Assembly (NCBI GenBank): GCA_027924585.1 | Contig: BSBM01000442.1 | Span: forward strand, 2,976,001-3,040,000 | DNA: 64,000 bases | Direction of reading: 5' to 3' | From: Larix kaempferi | Lineage: Eukaryota; Streptophyta; Pinopsida; Pinales; Pinaceae | Part shown: piece by piece, positions 1-12,185 of the stretch | Numbering within the stretch: position 1 is the stretch's first letter | Layout of the letters: each line of letters begins with the position of its first letter | Translations under genes and position numbers: made by a program | The notes under the pieces: model-generated | Seen by the model: only the letters and a program-made list of their open reading frames with translations | Databases searched by the model: none | Told to the model about the DNA's origin: nothing

Positions 1-877
1 TTCCATAGGGATCCCTAGGCATGGGATCTTCCATGTTACAATTGTTGTCAAGAAGTACCCAGAGGGAAAGTATTTTCCCTGAAATATCTAGTCAACCAGA
101 GTGCCATTTTTGTTGAAATTTTCAGCTAAGGTAACAGTTTACTGCATTTTGTCATTTCCAGGTCTGATATTTCCTTGTAAATCAGAGCTTAGTATCTTCC
201 TAATCGTTGTTATAGACATTAGTTAGTTCCTTAGCAATTTGATGTAATATTGGTGTTTTCCCTTTGGCATTTAATGCAAGAAAATCATATTGGGAAGTGA
301 GCATTATTATTTTAAGTTAAATGCAATTGATATCTAAAATGTTTGAGGAAATAGCTAAACCAAGAAAACCAAAAACTATAGGTTTCCAATACACCTGAAG
401 GTTGATCCAATACACCAACCAATGAGTATAGGTTTCCTACGCAAAGAGGGCACAATTATGGTGCTTGGGGTCTGCAAGAAAATATTCCAATGTTAGCTTG
501 TTGATCTGATCTTAAAGGATAGGATCCTATTATAGCTCAACGCATTTTCAAAATCTAACACCCTGAATCCAAGTGAAAAAATGCTCCACTGCAGAGGTCC
601 ATTAATGCATAGGATATGACTGTCAAATGCTTGTTTTTCCCTGTAAAAGTGGTATTATGCAATGAGTCTATATAATCCTTGAGTTCATTGGATCGTGGTG
701 ATTAGTGAGCCCCTTATTCAAATGTAGAGATCATAATTTCTTGTTCAGTTGTACGCATTCCCATCCAAACATGCCTCATTAACTAAATGCAAACTTTTAA
801 TTGTTTTACAACTCGGGTTAGTTCATATGTTCTTACATTGCCTTGAAGACTCATCTTTCATGAGTAATTTTCTCAGA
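1..877. other. Unclassified AT-rich DNA
   Basis: No coding region, RNA gene or mobile-element end was recognised on either strand. The stretch is AT-rich with only short chance open frames. Confidence 0.5.
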
Positions 878-1010
878 TGTTGGCTAATTGGAGAGGCATG
901 CTGATGTAAAGAATATTCTCTGATTTATTCTTAGCAAGGGCATGTTGGCTAATTGGAGGGGCATGTTGATCTAAAGGAGATTCTCTAATTTATTCTCTGA
1001 TTCATATAAA
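878..1010. repeat. 65-bp tandem duplication
   Basis: Two adjacent units begin with TGTTGGCTAATTGGAG at 878 and 943 and stay alike through a GATTCTCT/TTTATTC segment. They lie just upstream of a TATA-like box, as tandem repeats often do in the U3 part of an LTR. Confidence 0.7.
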
Positions 1011-1648
1011 TTGTATATTCATTGTATTTTGGCATTTATCTTGCATGGGTGAGGATCCCCCTATTCTTGGGTAGGACTATTTTATGGCCAATGCTATGTA
1101 CAAACCCATGCTTACTTATAAAAGGAGAGAGGATATTAGACAACTATCATTGGCATTTCTTGAGTATTCACTTTTTCTTTTCATTCATCCATAGTTCACA
1201 TTATTTCCCCCTTCGTATAAGATCACTCAATGTGCTTAGCTATTTGATATTGATCCCATGGTCTTGCTATCGACATGGTTTGTATTGACTTCTAAATAGT
1301 TGTATTAAGAGCGTCTTGGGTAGTGTTGGGACAAATCCCCTCAAGCTCTCTTAGAGTAATGTTGTTTTACCTACAAACCTTGTACTTGTCTACAACTATG
1401 TTAATGAAGAATACTCTCTTAGTATCCAATTGATGTTTCATGGGTACTCTTTAATTTCTAATGATAGTTGTTGATTTGATGAGATTGAATATATTGCTCC
1501 CCTTATCAAATTTCTCTCTTTTTTTCAACCCCATTTTATTAATACTTTAAGGTACTGGTCAAATATGCATTCAAAAAGTTTAATTTCAGCAATTGAAGTG
1601 TTTTCAGTTCATTAATTTTTAGATGCAAGTACACATATTTGCAATCTT
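1011..1648 (+). promoter_or_regulatory. LTR-like promoter/leader segment
   Basis: A good TATA box (TATAAAAGG, 1117-1125) follows the tandem duplication and precedes a T/C-rich leader, the usual look of a retrotransposon LTR promoter on the + strand. I could not find both LTR ends, a primer-binding site or a TSD, so this may be a degraded LTR or a chance promoter-like stretch. Confidence 0.3.
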
Positions 1649-1688
1649 CACATAGATTTGAGCATTTGTACTTGAATTTAGACTCAAT

Positions 1689-1921
1689 TTGCCGGGAACA
1701 AACTATTGTTGCAATTTATTATACGATAGAAATGAAAATGGTGGTATCAAAGGTTGGTTATGCAATATATGTAGCCTTTTCTTTAGGGGCAACTACAACA
1801 AAGTAGTTTCCCATGTTTCGGGAAACATTCAGCTTGAAGTTAAGGCATGTGATTGTTCAAGTGAAGCAACAAACAAAATACTTCAAACTGACCTCCAAGA
1901 AAAAAGTATAAATCATAATTG
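1689..1921 (+). pseudogene. BED-type zinc-finger-like exon remnant
   Basis: The open frame has no ATG start. Its middle reads WLCNICSLFFRGNYNKVVSH: a tryptophan, a Cys-x2-Cys pair, a basic/aromatic stretch and a histidine, the pattern of plant BED zinc fingers found at the N-terminus of hAT-type transposases and their domesticated relatives, where they bind DNA. It continues SGNIQLEVKAC, where the family usually has a further Cys. An acceptor-like TTCACATAG lies about 35 nt upstream, so it could be an internal exon. No hAT catalytic or dimerisation region was found nearby. It is probably a transposase fragment. The assignment rests on motif shape alone. Confidence 0.4.
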
Positions 1922-1956
1922 AGCACATATTTATTGGATTTTCCCACTCCACGTCG

Positions 1957-2050
1957 TATTAGCATATTACTATATACACATTACTATTTTGGGAAATTTT
2001 CTATTCCATATTACCTTAGTATATTACTATATGTTCAGTGCTATTTTGGA
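1957..2050. repeat. 57-bp tandem duplication beside COP-A
   Basis: The phrase ATATTACTATAT recurs at 1964 and 2021 with similar flanks (ACTATTTTGGGA and GCTATTTTGGA). It abuts the COP-A insertion point. Confidence 0.55.
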
Positions 2051-2059
2051 CTATCTACC

Positions 2060-2747
2060 TGTTGATGTACATGTAACTTCGGAATGTATTTCATATATGT
2101 ATTTTGTACTCCTATAGAGATGGTATTATTCCTCTATATGGAAGTGTTTGTATTCCTATAGAGATGTTATTATTCCTCTATACGGAAGTGTCGCCATTTA
2201 TATTGTAAGTATCGTAACTTATACTTGATGGGTTATTAGACCACCTTGTTGGGGTCGGCCTTGTATAAGTCATGTGGGTCGAAGGGTTATTAGACCACCC
2301 TATTGGGGATCGGTCATGTGGGTCAAAGGGTTATTAGACCACCAAGTGTGGGGTCGGCCTGGATTAAGTTAACCATGGGTTAAGCTAGACATGTAGGCCC
2401 CATTAGTTTATTGGGCAGGACAGAACAAGTATAAATAGAGATCGGGAGATCTCTATTTGGTCATTCATACACACACTTCTCTCATTCAGAAAGTGGCGCA
2501 CTTATGAGGAGGAGGCTCTGCTGCTAGGAGAATACTATCTCTTGTATTCTGGTTGTATCATTGCTCTATCTATATGTGAGGAATTTGTTGGGGTTTTTCA
2601 CCTTTATGGTTTTCCCCAAGTAAACTCTGTGTCTCTTGTGTGCTTGTATTATTGTGTCCATGATTGATATGCTGTAGATTTGTTGTACATGTTGTTCTCT
2701 CAGTTAATATCCTAGATCAAATTGAAGTAAATTCTGAAAATTTAACA
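2060..2747 (+). repeat. COP-A 5' LTR
   Basis: The 688-bp LTR starts TGTTGATGTACATG and ends AATTTAACA. U3 carries tandem units: two copies of a CTATAGAGATG...CCTCTATA block near 2113-2190, and three copies of GGGTTATTAGACCACC...GGTCGG between about 2230 and 2360. The COP-B 5' LTR has only two of the latter units, so their number varies. A 7-bp inverted repeat with loop GGGA (2437-2454) sits just past the TATA box. Confidence 0.93.
2430..2438 (+). promoter_or_regulatory. TATA box of COP-A 5' LTR
   Basis: TATAAATAG, repeated at 8543-8551 in the 3' LTR. It should drive the genomic RNA from about 25-35 nt downstream. Confidence 0.75.
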
Positions 2748-2760
2748 TGGTATCAGAGCT
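2748..2760 (+). promoter_or_regulatory. Primer-binding site (initiator-Met tRNA)
   Basis: TGGTATCAGAGCT directly follows the LTR. It complements the 3' end of initiator-Met tRNA, the usual primer of plant copia elements. Confidence 0.9.
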
Positions 2761-5567
2761 AGCCTGAAAGAAGGCATGATATGGCATGTATGACACTTGT
2801 TGCACTTACAATGCTAGGGCTTGATATAGAAAAAAAACCAGTCATCGTAGCACTTTCACTATAAATCCATTTTGGAGACGTTTTCAGATCTTAAACTTTT
2901 ACAGGTTGAATTTACGATCCCCATGTACCTTGTGTCCAAAGGAAAGCCTCTAATTCGTTGTACTTTGTGATTTATGATATGTACAATATAGGGTTTCTGC
3001 CTCTTCCAGATCTGAGTCAAAAACAGGTGACCGTGGAAAAAAGGTCATAAATTGGGCTAGGAAGCTCCAAATGAAATTTCGTAAAAAGTGACAGGTAGTA
3101 CACAGACTTTACTATCTCAGGAAACGTTTTCAGAGGCCGAAGTTGAACCAGTGACACATGGCACACCGTAAAAGTTCGCTCTCCTGTTTTATCCCATAAA
3201 CAAGTCACGTTGCAACACTTGGCATAAATATCTCTCAGAGAATCCAATTGAGGTAATACTTATTGGGATGGAAAGATTACAGGTCAGGATACCATAGAAA
3301 AAATTTTCAGACCCCGTGGATCGAAAAGTGAGGAGTTACACCAGAAACAATCAGGTACATATTTTTGTCAAAACATAATTATTTTTGAGCACCTTCACTC
3401 ATGGCTTCCGGAATTTAGGGTTTCGGAGAAAGTTAGAATTTTTGTAATTGAAGACTATGGATGAATGCTACTCATCAAAATAAAAATTTAGAGACCAAGA
3501 TCATAATTTTTGGTTGGGAAGAAGGCTGGTTTTGATCAGACCCTAGTTCGGGACTTTGATCGGAAAAGTGGAAATTTAGGGCTTCTGCAAAAATAGGAAT
3601 TTTTGAAATATGTGACCACGACTGGAAGCTCATCAGAAAAATAAAAGATTAGAGCTTTGGATCAAACCTTTTGATTGGACAGAGGGGTGGGCTTCATCAA
3701 ATCCTAGTTCTGGGTCATGTCCAATAAATATGGAAGTTTCAAAGGCAAATTTGAGGGATGAAACTTTGCAGTTTTCAAATTCTGAGTATACCAACTTGAT
3801 CAAATCATCAAGGCGCATATTTATATCCTTTCGGAAGTTTGAAATTAAAAGTTTAAATTCTTAGGGTTTCTCTGACAAACCCTAATCCAGCTCTAGATCC
3901 AGTTCCTGCAAATCAAGTGGATTGGGTTAATCCTAGAAGAGAATGGATTGGTCACCTGCATAAGTGAAGAAGTTTCTGTTTCAGAGGGAGATGAAGCTAA
4001 GATCTTACATAAGAAGATTACAAGCAATCTCGACAGGTATGACTTATCCAGGTATGTTTCAAGATTTGCTCATGATTAAGTCTATGGTATGTTTGTCTTC
4101 ATATTATTATGGTTAGTACAATCTTGTTTAAATTTAGACTTGTCATATCACCTTAATAAAATTATGAATGCATGATAGAAGATATTCATTGGTTAGGGTG
4201 TTGACACTTATGATTGTACTAATGCATTATGGTGTTTTATGAGGTTTATGTTGTCTGCTAACATGAAAGGTACACCAAGAAAGAAAAATCATGTTTTAGT
4301 TCAAGAACATATGATCACGATGACATGAAGACAAAGATTCATCCATTGTCATGGATCTCTTAGAAGATCTACTTATGAGGTATGTATAAATTGGTTCTAC
4401 AATGGATAACTTATGAGACATGCAGGTTACTAGCACAAGTCATTGAAGAGAACCAGAAGACATTATGCGGGTATGTTAGACATAACTATCTAGCATGCTA
4501 AACCAGGTATGTTTTTTTCCTATATCAAGCTAGAATCCTACCTTATACTGTTGTGTTGTTGATAATTATTATTCATGAAGTTATAGGTTTGAGTAATCAC
4601 AGGTGTATGCATTGATGATTTAACTAATCAGAAGAGTCCTATGATCAAATAAGAATATGCATGAGTAAAAGAAGACTTCCCTGAAACCTTGAATACTAAT
4701 GTTTATTATTTGTGAATGATCATGACTATACATGTTTAAGATTATTGTGTTTTGATAGTATTAAGATTATACTAATAAATGTGTGATTATGTATGAGACC
4801 TCAAGGATAACAAAATGATGATAATAATAAGCATGCATAGTGATTAAGGATGGATATAAGTTCAAGAACAGGTAATCCAAGAAGCAAAGATCAAGAGGGA
4901 GCACACTCCAGTTGTTCCTGCAAGAAAGCAAAGGAGCACACTTCAGTAGTTTCTGCAAGGATGCATATATTCAGAGGGGGTTGACCACTTCTCACGATCC
5001 ACATCAGAATGGAGTTGCAAAGATTCAGAGGGAGTCCAACTAGCAACCAAACAAAGATAAGTATTTGAATTGTCATTTCTTACATAATGTTATTCAATGA
5101 TGTATATGCTTATGTTCCTAGAATTAGGTTGTGTATTATGCATATTAGAATAGTTGCATTGATGATCGGTATACTACTAATATACATGGGTAAGTGGCCT
5201 ATGGCACTGTACAACATTCCATTGCTACTTATCTAGAATGAAACCTCTTTGCTGACATGTTAGGAGTTGTGCACACTCTTAACAATGTTCTGGTAGAGAT
5301 TGGAAGGCATCTAGAAAGTTACAGAATATGGATAAATGTTGTATTGAAGCATTGGCTAAGATAATTGCATGACTGTATGACATATTTCTTTATGTGTAAG
5401 AATTTGTTCTGAAAACTATGAGATGTTTTCTAATCATGCAATTTAACTTGTTGTGTAGGAAAGATCGTATACCATCATCTACAAAAGAAGGACTATAACA
5501 TTTGTTCAGCAACAAAGTTATCTATTGAAAATATTGAAGATATTGAAGTTCCCAGGATTTGGGAAGA
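2761..5567 (+). other. COP-A non-coding interior in place of gag, protease and integrase
   Basis: About 2.8 kb between primer-binding site and RT has no long ORF and no gag CCHC, protease or integrase motif. It matches the COP-B interior (38746-41634, reverse) along its length, for example around 2760-2860 and 3017-3240. Degenerate ~180-bp repeats occur at about 3410-3590 and 3590-3780, both with CATCAGAAAAATAAA-like and CCTAGTTC(G/T)GG segments. It could carry packaging or dimerisation signals; nothing in the sequence proves this. Confidence 0.7.
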
Positions 5568-6729
5568 ATGCCATGATCGAGGAGTACCAGTCGATCATGA
5601 AGATGTTTGGGTTGCAGTCCCAAAGGGTAGTCTGCAGTGACTTCCAAGAGTATCTACAAGATCAAGCATGCTACAAGTGGTAGCATAGAACTTTTGCTCT
5701 TGTATCCAGATACACTTCCATTAGATCCGTACTTGCTCTGGCTGCAGTGATGAAGTGGAAGATACACCAGATGGATTTCAAGACAGCCTTCTTGAATGGT
5801 GTAGTTGAAGAAGAAGTGAATGTGGAGAAGCCACTTGGTTCTGAGACACATGACAGGGAGTCATATATGTGCAGAACTTGGTATGGTAGGATAGACAGAT
5901 TTCTATCCAGTTTGGGCTTTACCAAGAGTAAAGCGGATTCCAAGCTTTACTTCATGATTGAGGAAGGCAATACAGTGATACTACTATTGTATGTGGATGA
6001 ACTATTTGTAACAGGTGAGGATAGATTTATTGCCGACATGCAGCGGAAGCTTACTGCCGAGTTTGAGATGAAGAACTTGGGGATGATGCACTATTTGTTT
6101 TTGGCATGGAGGTGTGGCAGAGTGTAGATGGAATCTTCCTTGGACAAGGGAAGTATGCAGTAGAGATCTTGAAGAGGTTCGGGATGATGGACTGCAAGGC
6201 TATGACCACACCTATGGCATCGAAACTGAAGCTTCTGTGTGATGCTCCATCTGATCCGGTTGATGTCACGATGTATCGTCAGATGATTGGGTCCTTGATG
6301 TACCTGACGAACACTAGACCAGATATTTGCTTTGTGGCGAACACATTGAGCCAGTTCCTGACGGATCCCAGAGGTGTTCACCTAGTTGCTGTAAAGCATA
6401 TTCTAAGGTACCTGAAGGGTACGGTTGATTATGGGCTCAAGTATGATTCGAATCAAAAGTTTAACCTATAGGGTTATGTTGATTGGACAGGCAGTGCTGC
6501 AGATAGGAAGAGCACTTATGGGTGTTGCTTTAGTAAGGGATCAGGTGTGATCTCTTGGTTTAACAGGAAGCAGTCCTGCATAGCACTAAGTATAGCTGAA
6601 GCAGAATATGTTGTGACAAATGAGCAGGTTGCAGATGTATTGACCAAGCCGTTGGCCAGAGTGCAGTTTGAGTACTTCAGAGAGAGGCTTGGTGCACTTC
6701 AGATCGAGGTTCATTCCAAAGGGAAGTGA
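5568..6729 (+). pseudogene. COP-A reverse transcriptase/RNase H remnant
   Basis: The RT region starts near NAMIEEYQSIM (about 5570) with frame slips up to 5690. It is then open through MKWKIHQMD, KTAFLNGV and the catalytic box, shifts frame near 6105, and continues through IFLGQG, MIGSLMYLTNTRP and ADRKST to DVLTKPLA and a stop at 6727-6729. The catalytic box at 5990-6001 reads YVDE instead of YVDD, so the second metal-binding Asp is changed. A TAG at 6469-6471 replaces a CAG that COP-B keeps. Compared with typical copia pol, segments are missing after GSIE, after YMCR (where LKKALYGLKQAPR is expected) and after EYV in the RNase H. No activity is expected. Confidence 0.88.
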
Positions 6730-8150
6730 TGAGTTCGGAAGATGCAGATGCACATGAGCTTTTCTGACATGGTTGATGTGTTCTCCCATGGTGTAGATGT
6801 AAGGGCTGAAGCCATTTTTCACATGGTGGTAGATGTGTTCTCCCATGTCGGTGGTGTAAGTACTGGATGATGTGCATCTGGGTTGTGCTTCGTGGACGAT
6901 GAGATGATCTGAAGAAGATGATTCTATGATGATCAGGAGGATCATGGATGATGAGCATCAGGACGATGCTCCAATTACTGCTCTATATGTATATGTACGC
7001 ATCATGTTTGATGCTGGATATGATCAGTTGGATCATTTGTATGTATTTTGTATATGCATCATGTTGGATGCTTGGACCATGTATCTATATATGTATTAGG
7101 TGGATACATTGTATGATCAGGTAGATCATGTATGTTGATATGTATCAGGTATGATCAGGTGGATCATGTATTTGTATTTGTATCAGGTGGATACATTGTA
7201 TGATCAAGTGGATCATGTATGATGATATGTATCAGGTAGATACTTGGTATGCATCAGGTAGATGTAGTGTATGATCAGGATGATCATAGATGATGAGCTT
7301 CAGGATGTTGCTCCAGATGACATGCAGCAGGATGTTGCAGTGATGATGATCAGGATGATCATGTGTGCATCAGGATGATGTATGATGAGTATCAGGATGA
7401 TACTATGTGGCCGTGGACAGGTTGTGTAAAGGAAATCCTAGATTTGTTCTAGGTCACATCCAGTATGAAAAAGGACTGGCACTGTGTATCACATGTAAGA
7501 CCTGGGAGATCCGATGGGTTGGGCTGTGTGCCCGTAATAAGTCCTGTGATTCTCTTTTGAGGGTTTGTGGTGGGCTGCTACATGTAAGACCTGGGAGATC
7601 CAATAGGTTGGGATATGTTCCCATAATGAGTCCTGGGATGCTCTTTTGAGGGTTTGTAGCAGAGTTCACATGTAATCAGTCCTGGAGATCTTGCCGGTCA
7701 TGCTTAGGAACATAAATGTTCATGGGATTCTCTTTAGAGTTCTTGTCGGTTGTGCTATGAACATAAACGTTCCTGGGACACTCTTTTAAGGTTTTGTGAC
7801 AGTCACATGTAATAAGTCATGGAGATCTAGACTGGATGAAAAAGGCCTCAGATGCTCTTTAGGGTTATTGCTAGTCAAGAGACTCTTTTAAGGTTTTGTG
7901 ACTCACGTAATAAGTCCCGAGGATTCCATAGTATGGCCAGTGATGATGAAGACCTGCAGGTGGTGGGCCTACATCCAGTATGAAAAAGGACTGGCTCTGT
8001 AGAACTTCCTATGACGAGTAGATTCAGAGATTGATTGAGATAGCAGCAACAGTGATGATGACGATGATTCGAGGATGATGATTCACTGATGATGATCTAG
8101 AGAAGAAGACTTGTGCTAGCAGATCTGTGTCGAGAAATACCTTCCTAGTT
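6730..8150 (+). repeat. COP-A 3' non-coding region with two repeat fields
   Basis: The 1.4 kb between RNase H and 3' LTR holds two repetitive fields. About 6930-7410 is built from GATCAGG(T/A)GGATCAT-like units mixed with TATGTATCAGG. About 7450-7930 is a degenerate tandem array of ~85-115-bp units with CACATGTAAGACCTGGGAGATC and CTCTTTTGAGGGTTTGT. COP-B has the same fields (36430-37440), with the second better preserved. Confidence 0.75.
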
Positions 8151-8159
8151 AAGAGGGAG
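8151..8159 (+). promoter_or_regulatory. COP-A polypurine tract
   Basis: AAGAGGGAG abuts the 3' LTR and would prime plus-strand DNA synthesis. COP-B has the same tract in reverse at 36199-36207. Confidence 0.8.
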
Positions 8160-8860
8160 TGTTGATGTATATGTAACTTCGGAATGTATTTCACCCATGT
8201 ATTTCATATATGTATTTTGTACTCCTATAGAGATGGTATTATTCCTCTATACAGAAGTGTTTGTATTCCTATAGAGATGTTATTATTCCTCTATACGGAA
8301 GTGTCGTCATTTATATTGTAAGTGTTGTAAATTATACTTGATGGGTTATTAGACCACCTTGTTGGGGTCGGCCCTGTATAAGTCATATGGGTCGAAGGGT
8401 TATTAGACCACCCTATTGGGAGTCGGCCATGTGGTTCAAAGGGTTATTAGACCACCAAGTGTGGGGTCGGCCCGGATTAAGTTAACCATGGGTTAAGCTA
8501 GACATGTAGGCCCCATTAGTTTATTGGGCAGGACAGAACAAGTATAAATAGAGATCGGGAGATCTCTATTTGGTCATTCATACACACACTTCTCTCATTC
8601 AGAAAGTGGCGCACTTATGAGGAGGAGGCTCTGTTGCTAGGAGAATACTATCTCTTGTATTCTGGTTGTATCATTGCTCTATCTATCTGTGAGGAAGTTA
8701 TTGGAGTTTTTCACCTTTATGGTTTTCCCCAAGTAAACTCTGTGTCTCTTGTGTGCTTTCATTATTGTGTCCATGATTGATATGTTGTAGATTTGCTGTA
8801 CATGTTGTTCTCTCAGTTAATATCCTAGACCAGATTGAAGTAAATTCTGAAAATTTAACA
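8160..8860 (+). repeat. COP-A 3' LTR
   Basis: 701 bp, close to the 5' LTR. By eye the first ~280 bp differ at about a dozen sites, plus a 13-bp insertion near 8194. The level suggests a moderately old insertion. Confidence 0.93.
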
Positions 8861-9432
8861 CTACGTGCTCACTTTTACAATTAAATAAATAAATTATCAT
8901 TTTAGTTTATAGTTTCTTTTTATATGGAATTGAAAATAGTATTAGACTATTCATATGTATCATGTATCTATCATACCAAAGTTTTAAAAATCCTAGTTGG
9001 TTTTTTTATTTTCTAGATTTTTTTTTAATTGTCAAATATTTAAATACATTTTTTTGTCATTTCCTAGAAATTTCGTGGGGATATTCCAATAGTACCTGAC
9101 ACCCATTACTATGTCTCCTCATCCTCCTATCCTAGAATCTCGTGTAAGATATGATGTCAAAGTTTTCACTTCTCCTATAGATGTTTTTTGTAAGTTTGAG
9201 ATGCATGCTTCCGCTATCCAATATTAACTGATGCCTAGACTTTGTTGGCCATGATTAAGAGGTATACCACTAAATTGCTCAAAATATTTGTTAAATAGGC
9301 TTGCATGCTCAAGCTTTGTCTATCAAATAAGTTCACATTCTTAGAATATTCATTAATTACCTCTATTTTGCAATGTTATTTGTTGATACAATGGTCACAA
9401 CTTTGTATGAATTTACGACCCTAGTTGTAGAT

Positions 9433-10236
9433 ATTGGGACATCCATAACCTTCACTATTATGTGAAATTGGTACATCCAAAAAAATTGTGAAATTGTGTG
9501 AACAACTATGAAGGCTGAACTGAAGATTGTCACATTATTATGCATACATTTGTCAAGGGACATGCCAACCTATGGAATCATTGAAAGTTGTCATTTAACC
9601 TCAAGAACTAAAGAAGTGAACATATGACCTAAGGAGATAGTACAACAATAACAATGAGCTTGTGATCATAAAAATTTCTTGTTATAATAAGAACACACAT
9701 GATTGTTGATAATGGACTAAGATATAATTGAACAAGCATTTTCATCATGGGTATAAGAACATAATTTGATGAAAATGATTAGAAAAGGTTAAAGTAACAA
9801 ATGTGACAGTTGTATGGAAGATTTAATGGAGTTTTAGGACTCACATCAGCTGTGTTTGAACAATTTGATAATAGTCACTGACATCAGCCCATATAATAAG
9901 CAGTTACATCAACAAATGGTCAAATCTAGAAAATGATTTCTATACATTGTATACTAGCACAAACATCTTCATAAATCCTGAGATAATGGGTCTTAAATAA
10001 CATATTTGCTGAAGAATGTAAAACCTCCTGTGGCTGCTATATATGAGGATTGAATGTTCTCTACTTGTGACTAAGTACTTGAGACTTAAAAACTGAGTGC
10101 TTGATGCTTAATATTGTCTACTTGTTGCTAAACAAATTGTGTGAAATTGGGACATCCATAACCTTCACTATTATGTGAAATTGGGATATCCAAAAATTGT
10201 GTGAAATTGTGTGAAAAGATCTGAAGGATGAACTGA
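9433..10236. repeat. Dispersed direct repeat, ~90 bp, two copies
   Basis: Copies at about 9433-9526 and 10145-10236 share GGGACATCCATAACCTTCAC, TATGTGAAATTGG and AAATTGTGTGAA and lie about 710 bp apart. They could be a short segmental duplication or parts of an unrecognised element. Confidence 0.7.
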
Positions 10237-11986
10237 AATTATGAAATTATAAGATATTATTAGATTAAGCCAATCCATTACAAAGATGCAATTTTCATCT
10301 ATAGAAAGAGAGTAACACATCACATAATCCTTTAGACTTTTCAGTGTCTCTACAATGGATGTTGAACGCTCTAGCGATGCTAATCAAAGAAGTTTGACAC
10401 CAAAATTGAGAAGTGAAATTCATCAAGACAAATCCCTAGCATTGATGAAGTGTGACAACCTGATCTATGTCACATCTGTGTAAGATCCTCACAAACAAGG
10501 CATTGATCAATGGTTACTCATCGAGAATCAAGCTCGTTGGATATTAAGTCCAAGAAGGGAGAAAATAATGCAACTATTGAGACAAAGCGATAAGTCGTAG
10601 ATAGCACCTTTGATATAGATGAAGCCACAATCTGCACCATATTGATACACCTAAGGGAAAGTGAATACATGAATGCACTATTCTAAATCAAAATTGAAGT
10701 GAAGAATCGAAAGGTGTAGTGCCTCGTTTTAAAATGGTTTTCAATGTATTTTTATTTTTGAAACATTAGTTGATGAACTTGGTCTGGAAACCTATGACAT
10801 ATACAACCAAGTTTAATAGCATGGTTGCAAGAGAAAATTGCTATAAGAATCAACTAGAGATTTAAATCAAGTTTTTCATTAACGTTGCTTATATCAATGA
10901 AATAGAATATTAAGTTGCATGACTTTATGCAAGTGAGATTATGTTTGGATACCCATACTTATGGGGAAAAGGGTTGCAACCTTCTACAAGACAAACAACA
11001 AATTTTGCTTGCTAGAAATGGAACAAGAGAAAACTAGTAACTCAAATGGGCAAATAAGAAGTAGGTAAACCCTAGGCCCAATGGAATGTTGAACTTGAAA
11101 AAAAAAGTGGATACCTTGTAGTTCAATATCCTCCATAGACCATCTTTTAGAGGCCAAAAGTTTCCCAATTGGAAGGTGCACCCAAAAGGGATTCGAGACC
11201 AATTTGAATGGCATAGGAATTAAGTCAAACTAAAAAATAATCAATGGGGATGAGAAGCATAATAGCTTCCATGGGATATGAAAAATAGGTGAGGGTGATT
11301 GTTAACATGTTGGTCACACACCCAACAACTTATTCACCCATCAAACTAAAAAAAACACACTAGATGCAATAAGATAAAAATACAAAGAAAAAGAAGAAGC
11401 AAGGGATTGCTACAAGGGAGGAGATGAAGTTTCGGGGATGCCTAACATTTTGAATATCTCTAGAAAAATGATCCAACCTATCCATTAAACATATGTGGAA
11501 GAATGAGTAAGGGTTTCATTTGAAAACGTCTCTAAAATTTCTTATAAATTAGAGTGCAAAAAACCTAGAGGGCCATGATACTTTGTAATTATCTGTAAAC
11601 ATTGGTAATAATAGAATAAGCATCGCCATTCAAACTTGGTTTCCCCAAATTGGGTTATAAGATAAACTGTAGTCTCACATGGTTGATATCAATGCGCATC
11701 TTTTTAGTTATGTGATTATTCTTTGTTGTTTTGGTATGAATGCTAGCATATAGCTCTCACTAAATTTGTTTATTGTGTTACCAATGAACTTTTTGTTTTC
11801 CTTACTATCAAACCAATAACAACTCCCCTGCTATCACCTAAATGAGAAATGATCTAGTCGGCGAGAGATCCGCAGAACATGGTTAGCGTGCGCCCATTCA
11901 ATTGTTCCGACAGGCCCACGCATTGGATAAAGGAAAAGGGTTTGGCTCCACGGGGCATGTTTGTGCTCTGCAAGACATTGTTTCAT

Positions 11987-12185
11987 GCCCAAATGAAAAA
12001 TGCGCTACTCAATCCATAGCTAATTGCATTTATTAAAACTTATATACAAATGAATGAATAACAAGGGTTTTCTAGTTTAGAAGCAACTAACCTTGGTCAT
12101 TGTTATCCTCCCATGCTCGTGGCTGAATGAGAAATTCCCTACTTAGTCTCTACTCGCGCCCAAATGAAAAATGCGCTACTCAATC
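11987..12185. repeat. 28-bp direct repeat, spacing 171 bp
   Basis: An identical 28-bp string beginning GCCCAAATGAAAAATGCGCT occurs at 11987-12014 and 12158-12185. Confidence 0.75.

Larger units (their letters stand above)
2060..8860 (+). mobile_element. COP-A, Ty1/copia LTR retrotransposon, defective
   Basis: A 6.8-kb element has LTRs at 2060-2747 and 8160-8860, both TG...CA. A primer-binding site matching initiator-Met tRNA follows the 5' LTR, and a purine-rich AAGAGGGAG precedes the 3' LTR. Flanks CTACC (2055-2059) and CTACG (8861-8865) look like a 5-bp TSD with one change. The order RT then RNase H with no integrase downstream, plus motifs MKWKIHQMD, KTAFLNGV and DVLTKPLA, place it in Ty1/copia. 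No gag, protease or integrase was found in the 2.8 kb before RT. The same layout recurs in COP-B, so this is a family trait and not damage to one copy. It should need proteins supplied in trans. Confidence 0.93.

Noticed and set aside
10362-10490. Short ATG-initiated frame of 42 codons
   Set aside because: Too short, no motif, stops soon after; left as unclassified DNA.
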